From the NCBI GenBank assembly GCA_036679665.1, contig JAZHEJ010000005.1:1-23735 (forward strand): 23,735 bases of DNA, written 5' to 3'. How positions within the stretch are numbered: position 1 is the first letter of the stretch; every line of letters starts with the position of its first letter. The stretch comes from Tethybacter castelli (GTDB taxonomy: Bacteria; Pseudomonadota; Gammaproteobacteria; Tethybacterales; Tethybacteraceae). Below are positions 1 to 7,072 of this stretch, piece by piece. The position numbers and the translations under genes are program-made. Below the pieces are notes generated by a model. That model saw nothing but the letters and a program-made list of their open reading frames with translations. It was not told where the DNA came from and made no database searches.

Positions 1-2
1 GT

Positions 3-758
3 GCCGTGGCCGCAGCTTGGATCGTCGCCGGCGGTGATCCGTGGATCGCGCTCGTACTGGCCTTCGCCGCCGGTGTCGTTAGCGGAATTGTTACCGCAGA
101 TCTGTCGTTGCGCTTTGGAATTTTGCACATTCTGGCCAGCATTCTGACCATGATTGCGCTGTTTTCCATAAATATTCGCATCATGGGCCGACCCAACATC
201 GCGTTACTTGGCGAAACGACGATTCTTACCGACTTTGCCAACTTGGCAGTGCCGATGTACCAGATTAGACCTTTGTTGATGTTGGTTATCTGCATGGCCT
301 GCATGGCCATGCTAACCTATTTTTTGCTGACCGAGGCGGGACTTGCATTGCGTGCGACGGGCAATAACGCACGCATGGTTCGGTCGGTCGGCAGCAACAG
401 CAACATGTACATCTACATCGGTCTCGGACTGTCCAACGGTCTGGTGGCCCTGGCCGGATGCCTGTTCGCGCAAACCAGCGGTTTTGCAGACGTAACCAGC
501 GGGGTCGGCACTATCGTTGTCGGCTTGGCTGCGGTTATTCTTGGCGAAACGCTGTTTAATTCGCGCACGATCTGGATTGCGATTGTCGCTACGGTTTTAG
601 GTTCGATCATTTACCGGATCGTGATCGCTTTCGCACTTTCATTTGGCATATTTGGTTTAAAAGCTTCCGACCTCAATCTGATCACCGCCTTGCTGGTAAC
701 CGGGGCGTTGCTTGCGCCTACCTTGCGGCGTAAGTTGATCGACAAGTTTTCCAAATGA
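3..758 (+). CDS. ABC transporter permease, 5' end cut by window edge
   Basis: This is the inner-membrane permease of an ABC importer of the COG4120 type, which works with the ATPase that follows and normally with a periplasmic binding protein. The reading frame is already open at the first complete codon (position 3). A GTG at 6 is unlikely to be the start, because family members carry roughly 50 more residues with the first membrane segments. What remains is almost entirely hydrophobic helices. It includes the family-like stretch SINIRIMGRPNIALLG near residues 53-68 and a later glycine-rich region, GLAAVILGETLF. Characterised relatives carry aromatic amino acids (TrpXYZ of streptococci, the tyrosine importer of Clostridioides difficile), but the substrate here cannot be read from the sequence. 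The stop overlaps the next start (ATGA), so the two genes are translationally coupled. Confidence 0.85.
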   Translation, partial: AVAAAWIVAGGDPWIALVLAFAAGVVSGIVTADLSLRFGILHILASILTMIALFSINIRIMGRPNIALLGETTILTDFANLAVPMYQIRPLLMLVICMACMAMLTYFLLTEAGLALRATGNNARMVRSVGSNSNMYIYIGLGLSNGLVALAGCLFAQTSGFADVTSGVGTIVVGLAAVILGETLFNSRTIWIAIVATVLGSIIYRIVIAFALSFGIFGLKASDLNLITALLVTGALLAPTLRRKLIDKFSK

Positions 759-1531
759 TCAATATTTCCAATTTACATGTAATCTTTAATCCGGGCACCG
801 CTTTGGAGAATCATGCCTTGCGAGGTATTAATCTGGTGCTTGACGATAAAGAATTTGTGGTTGTGATCGGCTCAAACGGATCGGGGAAAAGCACCTTGTT
901 GCGGGCTTTGAGCGGCGAACAGCCGCTGAGCGAAGGTACGATCAGTTTTGCCGGCAACGACGTCACCAAAATGCCTCATCACCAGCGCACCAAAAAGGTC
1001 GCGCAAGTATTTCAAAATCCGCTCGCTGGAACCTGTGACGAGCTAAGTATTGAAGAAAATCTTGCTTTGGCGTCACGCCGGGGTCAACGGCGTACTCTCA
1101 AAATTGCCGTAACCGCCAAACTTCGGGAACAGTTTCGCGCCCAGCTAAGCCTACTCGGGCTCGGGCTGGAAAATCGACTGCATGACCGCGTTGGTTTGCT
1201 CTCAGGCGGTCAACGTCAAGCTTTAAGTTTGCTTATGACCTCACTAGCTCCATGCGAAATATTACTGCTGGATGAACATACCGGCGCCCTCGACCCGCGC
1301 ATGCGCGACTTTATCCTTGAGCTGACCGTAAAACTGTACAACAGCCTAGGCCTATCTATCCTTATGGTGACGCATTCGATGCACGACGCCCTCAACTACG
1401 GCTCGCGAACCATCATGATGCATTTGGGCGAAATCGCTTTTGACCTTGTCGGTTCAGAACGCGCCGCGGCCACGATCCCAGGTCTGATCGACAAGTTCAC
1501 CAGCCTCCATGACAGCCGGCACCTGATCTGA
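755..1531 (+). CDS. ABC transporter ATP-binding protein (COG1101 type)
   Basis: This is the cytoplasmic ATPase subunit of the importer whose permease lies directly upstream, 258 residues long. All nucleotide-binding motifs are present: Walker A GSNGSGKST (residues 39-47), Q-loop in QVFQNP (about 84-89), signature LSGGQ (149-153), Walker B ILLLDE (169-174) and the switch histidine in MVTHSMHD (H207). After the catalytic glutamate comes HTGALDP rather than the usual PTxALDP; this His is typical of the COG1101 branch and supports the pairing with the COG4120-like permease. The ATG at 755 overlaps the permease stop by four bases and has no separate Shine-Dalgarno, so coupling is likely. No binding-protein gene follows; it would have to lie upstream of the window or elsewhere. 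I infer that the substrate is a small organic molecule, possibly an amino acid. Confidence 0.88.
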   Translation: MINISNLHVIFNPGTALENHALRGINLVLDDKEFVVVIGSNGSGKSTLLRALSGEQPLSEGTISFAGNDVTKMPHHQRTKKVAQVFQNPLAGTCDELSIEENLALASRRGQRRTLKIAVTAKLREQFRAQLSLLGLGLENRLHDRVGLLSGGQRQALSLLMTSLAPCEILLLDEHTGALDPRMRDFILELTVKLYNSLGLSILMVTHSMHDALNYGSRTIMMHLGEIAFDLVGSERAAATIPGLIDKFTSLHDSRHLI

Positions 1532-1688
1532 CCATAACATATCCGTCCCTAACTTAAACCCTCAGCTATTTTTCGGTAAAAGTTTAATTTGCTAAAAGCC
1601 ATCAGCCCAAGTGTTGTTACGGTTACACCCAACGCTTTTTTATTACCGGCTTGCAGTTTTTATTATTTTAATTTAGTATTGATTCAGG

Positions 1689-1716
1689 TTGACAACATTG
1701 CGACTGTGGATAATTA
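1689..1716 (+). promoter_or_regulatory. Candidate promoter for the antiporter gene
   Basis: A perfect -35 box TTGACA (1689-1694) is followed by TAATTA (1711-1716) at 16 bp, or GATAAT (1709-1714) at 14 bp. It lies in the 201-bp gap after the ABC ATPase gene and would give a leader of about 10 nt before the ATG at 1733. No Shine-Dalgarno is visible there. The rest of the gap (1532-1688) is AT-rich, and I see no gene or convincing terminator in it. Confidence 0.35.
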
Positions 1717-1732
1717 AGCACAACGAACCATA

Positions 1733-3703
1733 ATGAACATCGGAATTATTGAAATAGTTTTTTTGTTGCTAGGCGGCGGCCTGATCGCTGTCACCGTGCT
1801 GCGCTATCTAAAGCTGCCTTTGCTGTTAGGATACTTAATCGTCGGTATCGCGGTCGGTCCGCACGGTATGGAGCTGTTCGACTCCGACACTGACATCACC
1901 AGTCTGGCTGAACTTGGCATTATGGCCATGATGTTTACGTTAGGGCTGAAGTTTTCCGTCGCCAGGCTACGTAGTTCCAAACGCCTCGTGTTGGGTTTGG
2001 GCGGACTGCAAGTTAGTGTTTGCTTGGGAATCGTGACGTTGCTCGCAATCACGCTGTTCGAATTTGATTGGCGTACCAGCATACTTATCGGTTCGATCGT
2101 GGCCATGTCCTCCACCGCTGTCGTATCGAAACTGCTTATAGAGCGCGGCGAGGTGACAACACCGCACGGTACCCGTTCGATTTCAATATTGATTTTCCAG
2201 GATTTGGCGGTTATCCCGCTGATAATTTTATTTTCAAGCGGAGATGCCGGTACCACCAATATCTGGATTGAACTGCTCAAAGCCGTCGTACTATTCGTCG
2301 TTTTGATTGTGATCGCACCGAAGGTGATGCCAAGCGTCGTACGCTTCTTTTCGCAACTAGCTTCAAGCGAGGTGTTCACTTTGTTCGTGCTGTGCTTTAT
2401 CATTGGCATCTCTTTGCTCACCTACAGCGCCGGCCTATCTTTAGTTTTAGGCTCTTTCGTAGCCGGTATGTTACTGTCCGAATCGCATCATCGCTACTTG
2501 ATTGAGGAAATCATCCGTCCTTATAGCGAGATTTTTCTGGGTTTTTTCTTTGTCAGCATCGGATTGCTGGTCGTACCCGCCGGCCTGTTGGAGAATTGGC
2601 CGATTATCGTCGCGGGCACTTTTGCGGTACTATTATTTAAACCGGTAATAATATTCGGGCTGACCAAATTTATGGGAACTCATAGTTGGACAGCGGTTTA
2701 CACCGCGGTGGCTTTGGGCGGAACCGGGGAATTCGGATTTGTCTTGCTTACCGCCGCATCTAGTACCATGGATGCGACGATTGTTCAAATTCTGCTTGGC
2801 ATCAATTTGTTGTGCATGGTGTCGCCGACTTTACTGTTGCCGACGATTGAGCTTATACGCGCACGATGGTTCGGGCAAGACTGGCTCCTGCAGGCTCGCG
2901 ATCTGACCAAAATTATCAACCAAGCTTCAGACATTGCAGAACCTGTAATCCTGAGTGGCTACGGCCAAAACGGCAAAATAATTTGCCGGTTGCTCGATCG
3001 ACAGTCGATTCCATGGATTTCCATTGAGAACAACTACGAGCGCGCTCAAGTCGGAATGCAAGCTGGCAAAAATGTCGTTTACGGCGACGCTCGCAACGCC
3101 GAGGTACTGCTAGCCGCCGGAATTGCCAACGCCCGAGCGCTGGTCATCACCCACGGCATGCACGCCCAGACCGTCAAAACCACCCATATCGCTCATCAAC
3201 TAAATCCCGAGCTTGCCATTATCGCCAAAACACTCAGCAGCGACGAAGAACAAGAAGTCCTTCAGGCCGGAGCGAGTCATGTCATCACCGCAGCGCTCGA
3301 AACCGGTTCCGGGCTTGCGGTAAGAGCGATGCAGATTTGCGGGCTGGATAACAATACGATTTTGTCGAGCATTTATGTCCCGCAAGGCAGCATATCCGAC
3401 TCGGAATCCGATCTGCTTCCGGCCGTAGCTTCAGAGCTTTTCGCATCTTCACAGCTAAGCAACAGTTATGGCATCAAAGAAATTGAAATCGTCAAAGACA
3501 GTAAAATAGTCGGGCTAACTAGCGATAAACTTATCAAGTTGCTAGAAAAAACTCAGGTAAAAGTTTTATATCTGCAACGCGACAATCAGAATATCCAGCC
3601 TGACGCCACCTTCACGCTAGAAGCAAAAGATGTGCTTTTTCTGGAAGGAAATAGCACTCAACTAAACAAAGTATTAAAAAAACTTGCGGTAAACCAAGAG
3701 TAA
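1733..3703 (+). CDS. Monovalent cation:proton antiporter, CPA2/KefB-YbaL type with RCK domains
   Basis: This is an inner-membrane K+(or Na+)/H+ antiporter or K+ efflux protein of the CPA2 family, 656 residues. Residues ~5-375 form the Na+/H+ exchanger domain with about 12 hydrophobic helices. It contains the MSSTAVVSKLL and FQDLAVIPL motifs, whose aspartate belongs to the ion-binding centre of the family, and the GGTGEFGFVLL helix. Residues ~400-520 are an RCK_N/TrkA_N Rossmann domain with the dinucleotide motif GYGQNG, the family-typical YGDARNAEVL and the downstream ALVITHG. Residues ~570-650 look like RCK_C/TrkA_C. This order matches YbaL and KefB/C, in which nucleotide binding gates ion flux. 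I see no ancillary KefF/KefG quinone reductase gene next to it, so a glutathione-gated Kef system is not supported. It appears monocistronic, with its own candidate promoter and the groESL promoter downstream. Ion specificity cannot be read from sequence. Confidence 0.9.
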   Translation: MNIGIIEIVFLLLGGGLIAVTVLRYLKLPLLLGYLIVGIAVGPHGMELFDSDTDITSLAELGIMAMMFTLGLKFSVARLRSSKRLVLGLGGLQVSVCLGIVTLLAITLFEFDWRTSILIGSIVAMSSTAVVSKLLIERGEVTTPHGTRSISILIFQDLAVIPLIILFSSGDAGTTNIWIELLKAVVLFVVLIVIAPKVMPSVVRFFSQLASSEVFTLFVLCFIIGISLLTYSAGLSLVLGSFVAGMLLSESHHRYLIEEIIRPYSEIFLGFFFVSIGLLVVPAGLLENWPIIVAGTFAVLLFKPVIIFGLTKFMGTHSWTAVYTAVALGGTGEFGFVLLTAASSTMDATIVQILLGINLLCMVSPTLLLPTIELIRARWFGQDWLLQARDLTKIINQASDIAEPVILSGYGQNGKIICRLLDRQSIPWISIENNYERAQVGMQAGKNVVYGDARNAEVLLAAGIANARALVITHGMHAQTVKTTHIAHQLNPELAIIAKTLSSDEEQEVLQAGASHVITAALETGSGLAVRAMQICGLDNNTILSSIYVPQGSISDSESDLLPAVASELFASSQLSNSYGIKEIEIVKDSKIVGLTSDKLIKLLEKTQVKVLYLQRDNQNIQPDATFTLEAKDVLFLEGNSTQLNKVLKKLAVNQE

Positions 3704-3757
3704 GTATTTGAAAACATTGTATTAATTGCAATTGTCTGTTTTTTGATTTTTTGCCTA

Positions 3758-3763
3758 TATAAT
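3758..3763 (+). promoter_or_regulatory. -10 box of the groESL promoter
   Basis: TATAAT, a perfect -10 hexamer, lies 67 bp before groES. The -35 is unclear: TTGTCT at 3732-3737 would leave a long 20-bp spacer. Transcription would start near 3770, immediately before or inside the inverted repeat at 3773-3799. No heat-shock sigma-32 pattern (CCCCAT-type -10) is visible. Confidence 0.55.
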
Positions 3764-3772
3764 ACACACATG

Positions 3773-3799
3773 CTAGCAGTTCATCGACTAAACTGCTAG
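3773..3799 (+). promoter_or_regulatory. CIRCE-like operator (probable HrcA site) of groESL
   Basis: A perfect inverted repeat of 9-bp arms, CTAGCAGTT and AACTGCTAG, is separated by exactly 9 bases. The arm length and spacer are those of the HrcA operator CIRCE (TTAGCACTC-N9-GAGTGCTAA), and 6 of 9 bases per arm match. It sits at the predicted transcription start and upstream of the groES ribosome-binding site, the normal place for CIRCE. The three substituted positions are changed symmetrically in both arms, which argues for a functional operator of a diverged repressor. No hrcA gene is in the window. Confidence 0.7.
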
Positions 3800-3829
3800 T
3801 GTGTAAATAATATATAACAGGAGATATCA

Positions 3830-4135
3830 ATGAAACTAAGACCTCTATTTGACCGGGTGGTAATTCGTCGGCTTGACGAAGATTCCGTCAGCACCGGTGG
3901 AATCTATATTCCCGACACTGCCAAAGAAAAGCCCGATCAAGGCGAAGTAGTTGCGGTTGGAGCTGGTAAGCTCAACAAAAGCGGTGAGCGCGTCCCGATG
4001 GAACTCAAAATCGGCCAACGTGTTTTATTCGGCAAATACTCCGGCACCAACGTCAAAATTGATAACGAAGAACTAGTGGTCATGCGTGAGGATGACGTTC
4101 TAGCTATCGTTGAAGGCAAAGCGGGCAAGAAATAA
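3830..4135 (+). CDS. groES: Co-chaperonin GroES (Cpn10)
   Basis: GroES is the heptameric lid of the GroEL folding chamber in the cytoplasm. The protein has 101 residues (family 95-100) and aligns over its whole length: it begins MKLRPLFDRVVIRR, has the mobile-loop region around STGGIYIPDTAKEKP (the segment that docks on GroEL), then GEVVAVGAGK, and the conserved end VKIDNEELVVMREDDVLAIVE. The ATG at 3830 is preceded by AGGAG (3819-3823) at 6-base spacing, one of the few clear Shine-Dalgarno sequences in the window. It is the first gene of the groES-groEL operon and is followed after 39 bases by groEL. Its promoter carries a CIRCE-like inverted repeat, so heat induction through an HrcA-type repressor is likely. 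Confidence 0.97.
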   Translation: MKLRPLFDRVVIRRLDEDSVSTGGIYIPDTAKEKPDQGEVVAVGAGKLNKSGERVPMELKIGQRVLFGKYSGTNVKIDNEELVVMREDDVLAIVEGKAGKK

Positions 4136-4143
4136 CCCGCTTT
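4118..4143 (+). other. Intercistronic hairpin over the groES stop codon
   Basis: AAAGCGGG (4118-4125) and CCCGCTTT (4136-4143) are perfect 8-bp arms with a 10-base loop that contains the groES stop codon. Only a short T run follows, so it is a weak terminator at most. It could set the groES:groEL transcript ratio by partial termination or by protecting a processed end. Function is inferred. Confidence 0.4.
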
Positions 4144-4174
4144 ATTCCACTTTTTTACAACAGGAAACCATAAC

Positions 4175-5809
4175 ATGGCAGCAAAAGATATTCACTTTTC
4201 CGAAAAAGCACGCAACCTCATTCTTTCCGGCGTCAATCAGTTGGCGGATGCGGTCAAGGTGACCCTTGGCCCGAAAGGACGCAATGTGGTCATCGAACGC
4301 AGTTTCGGTGCACCCACAATCACCAAAGACGGTGTATCGGTGGCCAAAGAAATCGAACTTAACGATAAGTTCGAGAACATGGGCGCTCAGATGCTCAAAG
4401 AGGTCGCATCCAAAACTTCGGATGTGGCAGGCGACGGCACCACCACAGCAACCGTCCTGGCTCAATCGATAATCAATGAAGGCATGAAACATGTCGCCGC
4501 AGGTATGAACCCGATGGACATCAAACGCGGTATTGATCAAGCTACGCTCGCAGCGGTAGACAGCGTTAAATCTATTTCCAAAGCTTGTCGCACCGGGCAA
4601 GAAATCGGCCAAGTCGCTTCAATTTCTGCTAATTCAGACGATAGCATCGGCGACATTATCGCCCAAGCGATGGACAAGGTAGGCAAAGAAGGAGTGATTT
4701 CTGTCGAGGACGGCTCAACTTTGGAAAACGAACTTGAAGTTGTCGAGGGTATGCAGTTTGATCGCGGTTATTTGTCACCGTATTTCATTAATACGCCGGA
4801 TCGTCAGATGGCGGTTTTGGAAAATCCCTACATCTTGATTCACGACAAGAAAATTTCGGCGATCAATTCAATTTTGCCGATTCTTGAACAGGTCATGAAA
4901 GCGGGACGCCCGCTGTTGGTCATTGCTGAAGACATTGATGGCGAAGCACTCGCGACTTTGGTGGTCAACACGATACGCGGAACGGTGAAAGTTTGCGGTG
5001 TTAAGGCTCCGGGTTTCGGCGACCGTCGCAAAGCGATGCTTGAAGACATCGCAATCTTGACCAATGGAACGGTAATTTCCGAAGAAGTAGGTTTAAACTT
5101 GGAAAACGTCACCGTAACTGATCTTGGTCAGGCCAAACGGGTGGAAATCGCTAAAGAAAACACTACCCTCATCGATGGCAAAGGTTCTGATAAGCAAATC
5201 AAAGCTCGGGTTGAATTGATCCGCCAGCAAATCGACGAAACTTCCTCGGACTACGACCGTGAAAAACTCCAAGAACGCTTGGCTAAACTAGTCGGCGGAG
5301 TTGCTGTTGTGTCTGTGGGCGCGGCTACCGAAATGGAAATGAAAGAGAAAAAAGCGCGCGTTGAAGATGCCTTGCACGCCACTAGAGCAGCAGTCGAAGA
5401 AGGTATTGTCGCCGGTGGAGGCGTCGCATTAATTCGCGCAATTAACGCAGTTTCCAAAGTAACTTGTGATATTGAAGATCAACAGTCCGGAGTCCGCATC
5501 GTGCAGCGAGCTTTAGAAGAACCTCTGCGCCAGATTGTCGCTAATTCCGGAGGCGAGCCTTCAGTGGTTGTCAATGCTGTAAAAGCGGCCAAGGGAAGTA
5601 GCGGTTATAACGCGAGCAATGACCAAATCGAGGACTTGATCAAAGCCGGTATTATTGATCCGACCAAGGTTACCCGATTTGCTTTGCAAAATGCGGCTTC
5701 AATCGCGGGTTTAATCCTGACTACCGCCGCGGCTATCGCCGAGGCGCCTAAGAAGGATACTCCTCCGGGACCTCCGATGCCTCCTGGCGGCATGGACGGC
5801 ATGATGTAA
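4175..5809 (+). CDS. groEL: Chaperonin GroEL (Cpn60)
   Basis: GroEL is the ATP-driven double-ring chaperonin that folds cytosolic proteins with GroES. The protein has 544 residues (family ~540-550) and aligns end to end with other GroELs: MAAKDIHFSEKARN at the start, the nucleotide-binding LGPKGRNVVIERSFGAPTIT and GDGTTTATVLAQ, the apical-domain stretch EGMQFDRGYLSPYF, KAPGFGDRRKAMLEDIA, and the equatorial VEDALHATRAAVEEGIVAGG with its ATPase aspartate. AGGAAA (4162-4167) lies 7 bases before the ATG. The C-terminal tail is unusual: instead of several Gly-Gly-Met repeats it reads KKDTPPGPPMPPGGMDGMM, rich in proline. This is the second gene of the operon, and transcription probably ends at the hairpin at 5833-5860. 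Only one groEL copy is seen here. Confidence 0.98.
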   Translation: MAAKDIHFSEKARNLILSGVNQLADAVKVTLGPKGRNVVIERSFGAPTITKDGVSVAKEIELNDKFENMGAQMLKEVASKTSDVAGDGTTTATVLAQSIINEGMKHVAAGMNPMDIKRGIDQATLAAVDSVKSISKACRTGQEIGQVASISANSDDSIGDIIAQAMDKVGKEGVISVEDGSTLENELEVVEGMQFDRGYLSPYFINTPDRQMAVLENPYILIHDKKISAINSILPILEQVMKAGRPLLVIAEDIDGEALATLVVNTIRGTVKVCGVKAPGFGDRRKAMLEDIAILTNGTVISEEVGLNLENVTVTDLGQAKRVEIAKENTTLIDGKGSDKQIKARVELIRQQIDETSSDYDREKLQERLAKLVGGVAVVSVGAATEMEMKEKKARVEDALHATRAAVEEGIVAGGGVALIRAINAVSKVTCDIEDQQSGVRIVQRALEEPLRQIVANSGGEPSVVVNAVKAAKGSSGYNASNDQIEDLIKAGIIDPTKVTRFALQNAASIAGLILTTAAAIAEAPKKDTPPGPPMPPGGMDGMM

Positions 5810-5832
5810 TCGGCCCACAATCCTTACCCGTA

Positions 5833-5865
5833 AACAGGCCCACTTTTTTGTGGGCTTGTTTGCGT
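5833..5865. terminator. Hairpin terminator between convergent groEL and prfB
   Basis: AACAGGCCCAC (5833-5843) pairs with GTGGGCTTGTT (5850-5860) in an 11-bp stem with one G-U pair, closing a T6 loop. It lies between the groEL stop (5809) and the end of prfB (5873), so it can serve both directions. The T tract after the stem is poor on either strand, so efficiency is uncertain. Confidence 0.6.
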
Positions 5866-5872
5866 TACGGTG

Positions 5873-6997
5873 TTATATATTGTTGCGCAAACTAGCTTCA
5901 ATGAAGCGATTCAAACCCGGCCCGTTAAGTACTCCTTGTACGTCGCCGGTCTCAACCCCGGTACGCAAGTCTTTGATACGCGACTGATCCAAGACGTATG
6001 AACGGATCTGCGACCCCCAACTAATGTCGGCTTTCCCTTGCTCGATTTTTTTCTTTTGCTCATCTTCTTTAGACTTGGAGTGCATTTTCAACCTTGATTT
6101 GAGCATGGACATTGCGGTGGATCGGTTTTTGTGTTGCGACCGATCATTTTGCGACTGCACCACTATATTAGTTGGCAGATGAGTGATTCGTACCGCCGAA
6201 TCGGTAGTGTTGACATGTTGTCCTCCGGCCCCGGATGACCGATAAGTATCAATGCGCAAATCTGCGGTATTTATCTTCACCTCTTCGTTGGGAGGCAACA
6301 CCGGGTAAGCGAAAACCGAAGCGAACGAGGTATGCCGCCGATGGTTGGAATCAAATGGCGACTTGCGCACCAACCGATGCACTCCGGTTTCGGTACGCAA
6401 AATTCCATAAGCGTTGATTCCTTTTATCAGCATCGTTACACTTTTTATTCCCGCTTCGCCCGGAGTTTCATCGATAATACTTGCCTTCCAACTCTGGCTT
6501 GCGACGTAACCTAGATACATCCGCTTGAGCATTTGCGCCCAGTCCTGTGACTCGGTTCCTCCAGAGCCAAACTGGATATCTAAATAAGAGTCGGCTTGCG
6601 CGTGGGGAGTCGCTAGCAACTGCGCTAGTTCTTGTTGATCAAGCTGTGTTTTGATGTCTTGGGCTTGATTGGCTATATCAGCAAGCACAACTTCATCTTT
6701 TTCTTCTTTGGCCATAGCTAGTAGCTGATCTAATTCATCAAGTTGTCCCCTTACTTGCTTGGCCATTTCGGTAACCGTCTGAAGCTGTGCGCGTTCTTGC
6801 TGAAGTTGGGGTAAGTTGTCGGCCTTACCCCACCCCTGATTGAGCATATTGTCAATTTCAGCGATCCGCGCATGTTTGCTAGCTATATCTTTGTCATTGA
6901 CAAGACGTACATGCATACCGCGCAGTTTAGTTAAAAGATCGTGCATGCTCGCGAAGGTAAGCTCTTCAGCTGGTATTTTGGTTGCGGTGGCGGCCAT
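5873..6997 (-). CDS. prfB: Peptide chain release factor 2 (RF2), no frameshift site
   Basis: RF2 recognises UGA and UAA stop codons on the ribosome and triggers peptide release. The protein has 374 residues (E. coli 365). Visible elements are the GSGGTESQDWA region (~145-155), the stop-codon-reading SPF (214-216), which separates RF2 from RF1 (PxT), and the catalytic GGQ (259-261) in SSGAGGQHVN. The residue equivalent to the activity-modulating position 246 of E. coli RF2 is serine (S255). The C-terminus has the expected WGSQIRSYVLDQSRIKDLRTG. The gene reads in one frame from ATG at 6997; the in-frame TGA and slippery CTT of E. coli prfB are absent, so RF2-dependent autoregulation by frameshifting is not expected. 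lysS, a frequent neighbour, is not here. It is divergent from the RmuC-like gene across 75 bp, and has a TATACT box 13 bases before its ATG. Confidence 0.96.
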   Translation of the reverse strand: MAATATKIPAEELTFASMHDLLTKLRGMHVRLVNDKDIASKHARIAEIDNMLNQGWGKADNLPQLQQERAQLQTVTEMAKQVRGQLDELDQLLAMAKEEKDEVVLADIANQAQDIKTQLDQQELAQLLATPHAQADSYLDIQFGSGGTESQDWAQMLKRMYLGYVASQSWKASIIDETPGEAGIKSVTMLIKGINAYGILRTETGVHRLVRKSPFDSNHRRHTSFASVFAYPVLPPNEEVKINTADLRIDTYRSSGAGGQHVNTTDSAVRITHLPTNIVVQSQNDRSQHKNRSTAMSMLKSRLKMHSKSKEDEQKKKIEQGKADISWGSQIRSYVLDQSRIKDLRTGVETGDVQGVLNGPGLNRFIEASLRNNI

Positions 6998-7010
6998 CTA
7001 ATGCGGATAA

Positions 7011-7016
7011 AGTATA
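7011..7016 (-). promoter_or_regulatory. -10 box of prfB, very close to its ATG
   Basis: On the minus strand TATACT ends 13 bases before the prfB ATG, so the transcript would have a leader of only about 6 nt. No Shine-Dalgarno precedes the ATG. The same short gap also holds TATAAT on the plus strand (7034-7039), a possible -10 for the RmuC-like gene with a leader of about 27 nt. Confidence 0.45.
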
Positions 7017-7072
7017 CAAATTAATTATCCAAATATAATTAACGTCTTTCTATTTACGGACAAAAAGATTAT

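Noticed and set aside
1532..1688. Terminator or small gene after the ABC ATPase
   Set aside because: Only short, imperfect inverted repeats and AT-rich sequence are seen; no stable stem followed by a T tract, and no coding frame with support.
3720..3770. Sigma-32 heat-shock promoter for groESL
   Set aside because: No CTTGAA/CCCCAT-like pair; a housekeeping TATAAT and a CIRCE-like operator are present instead.
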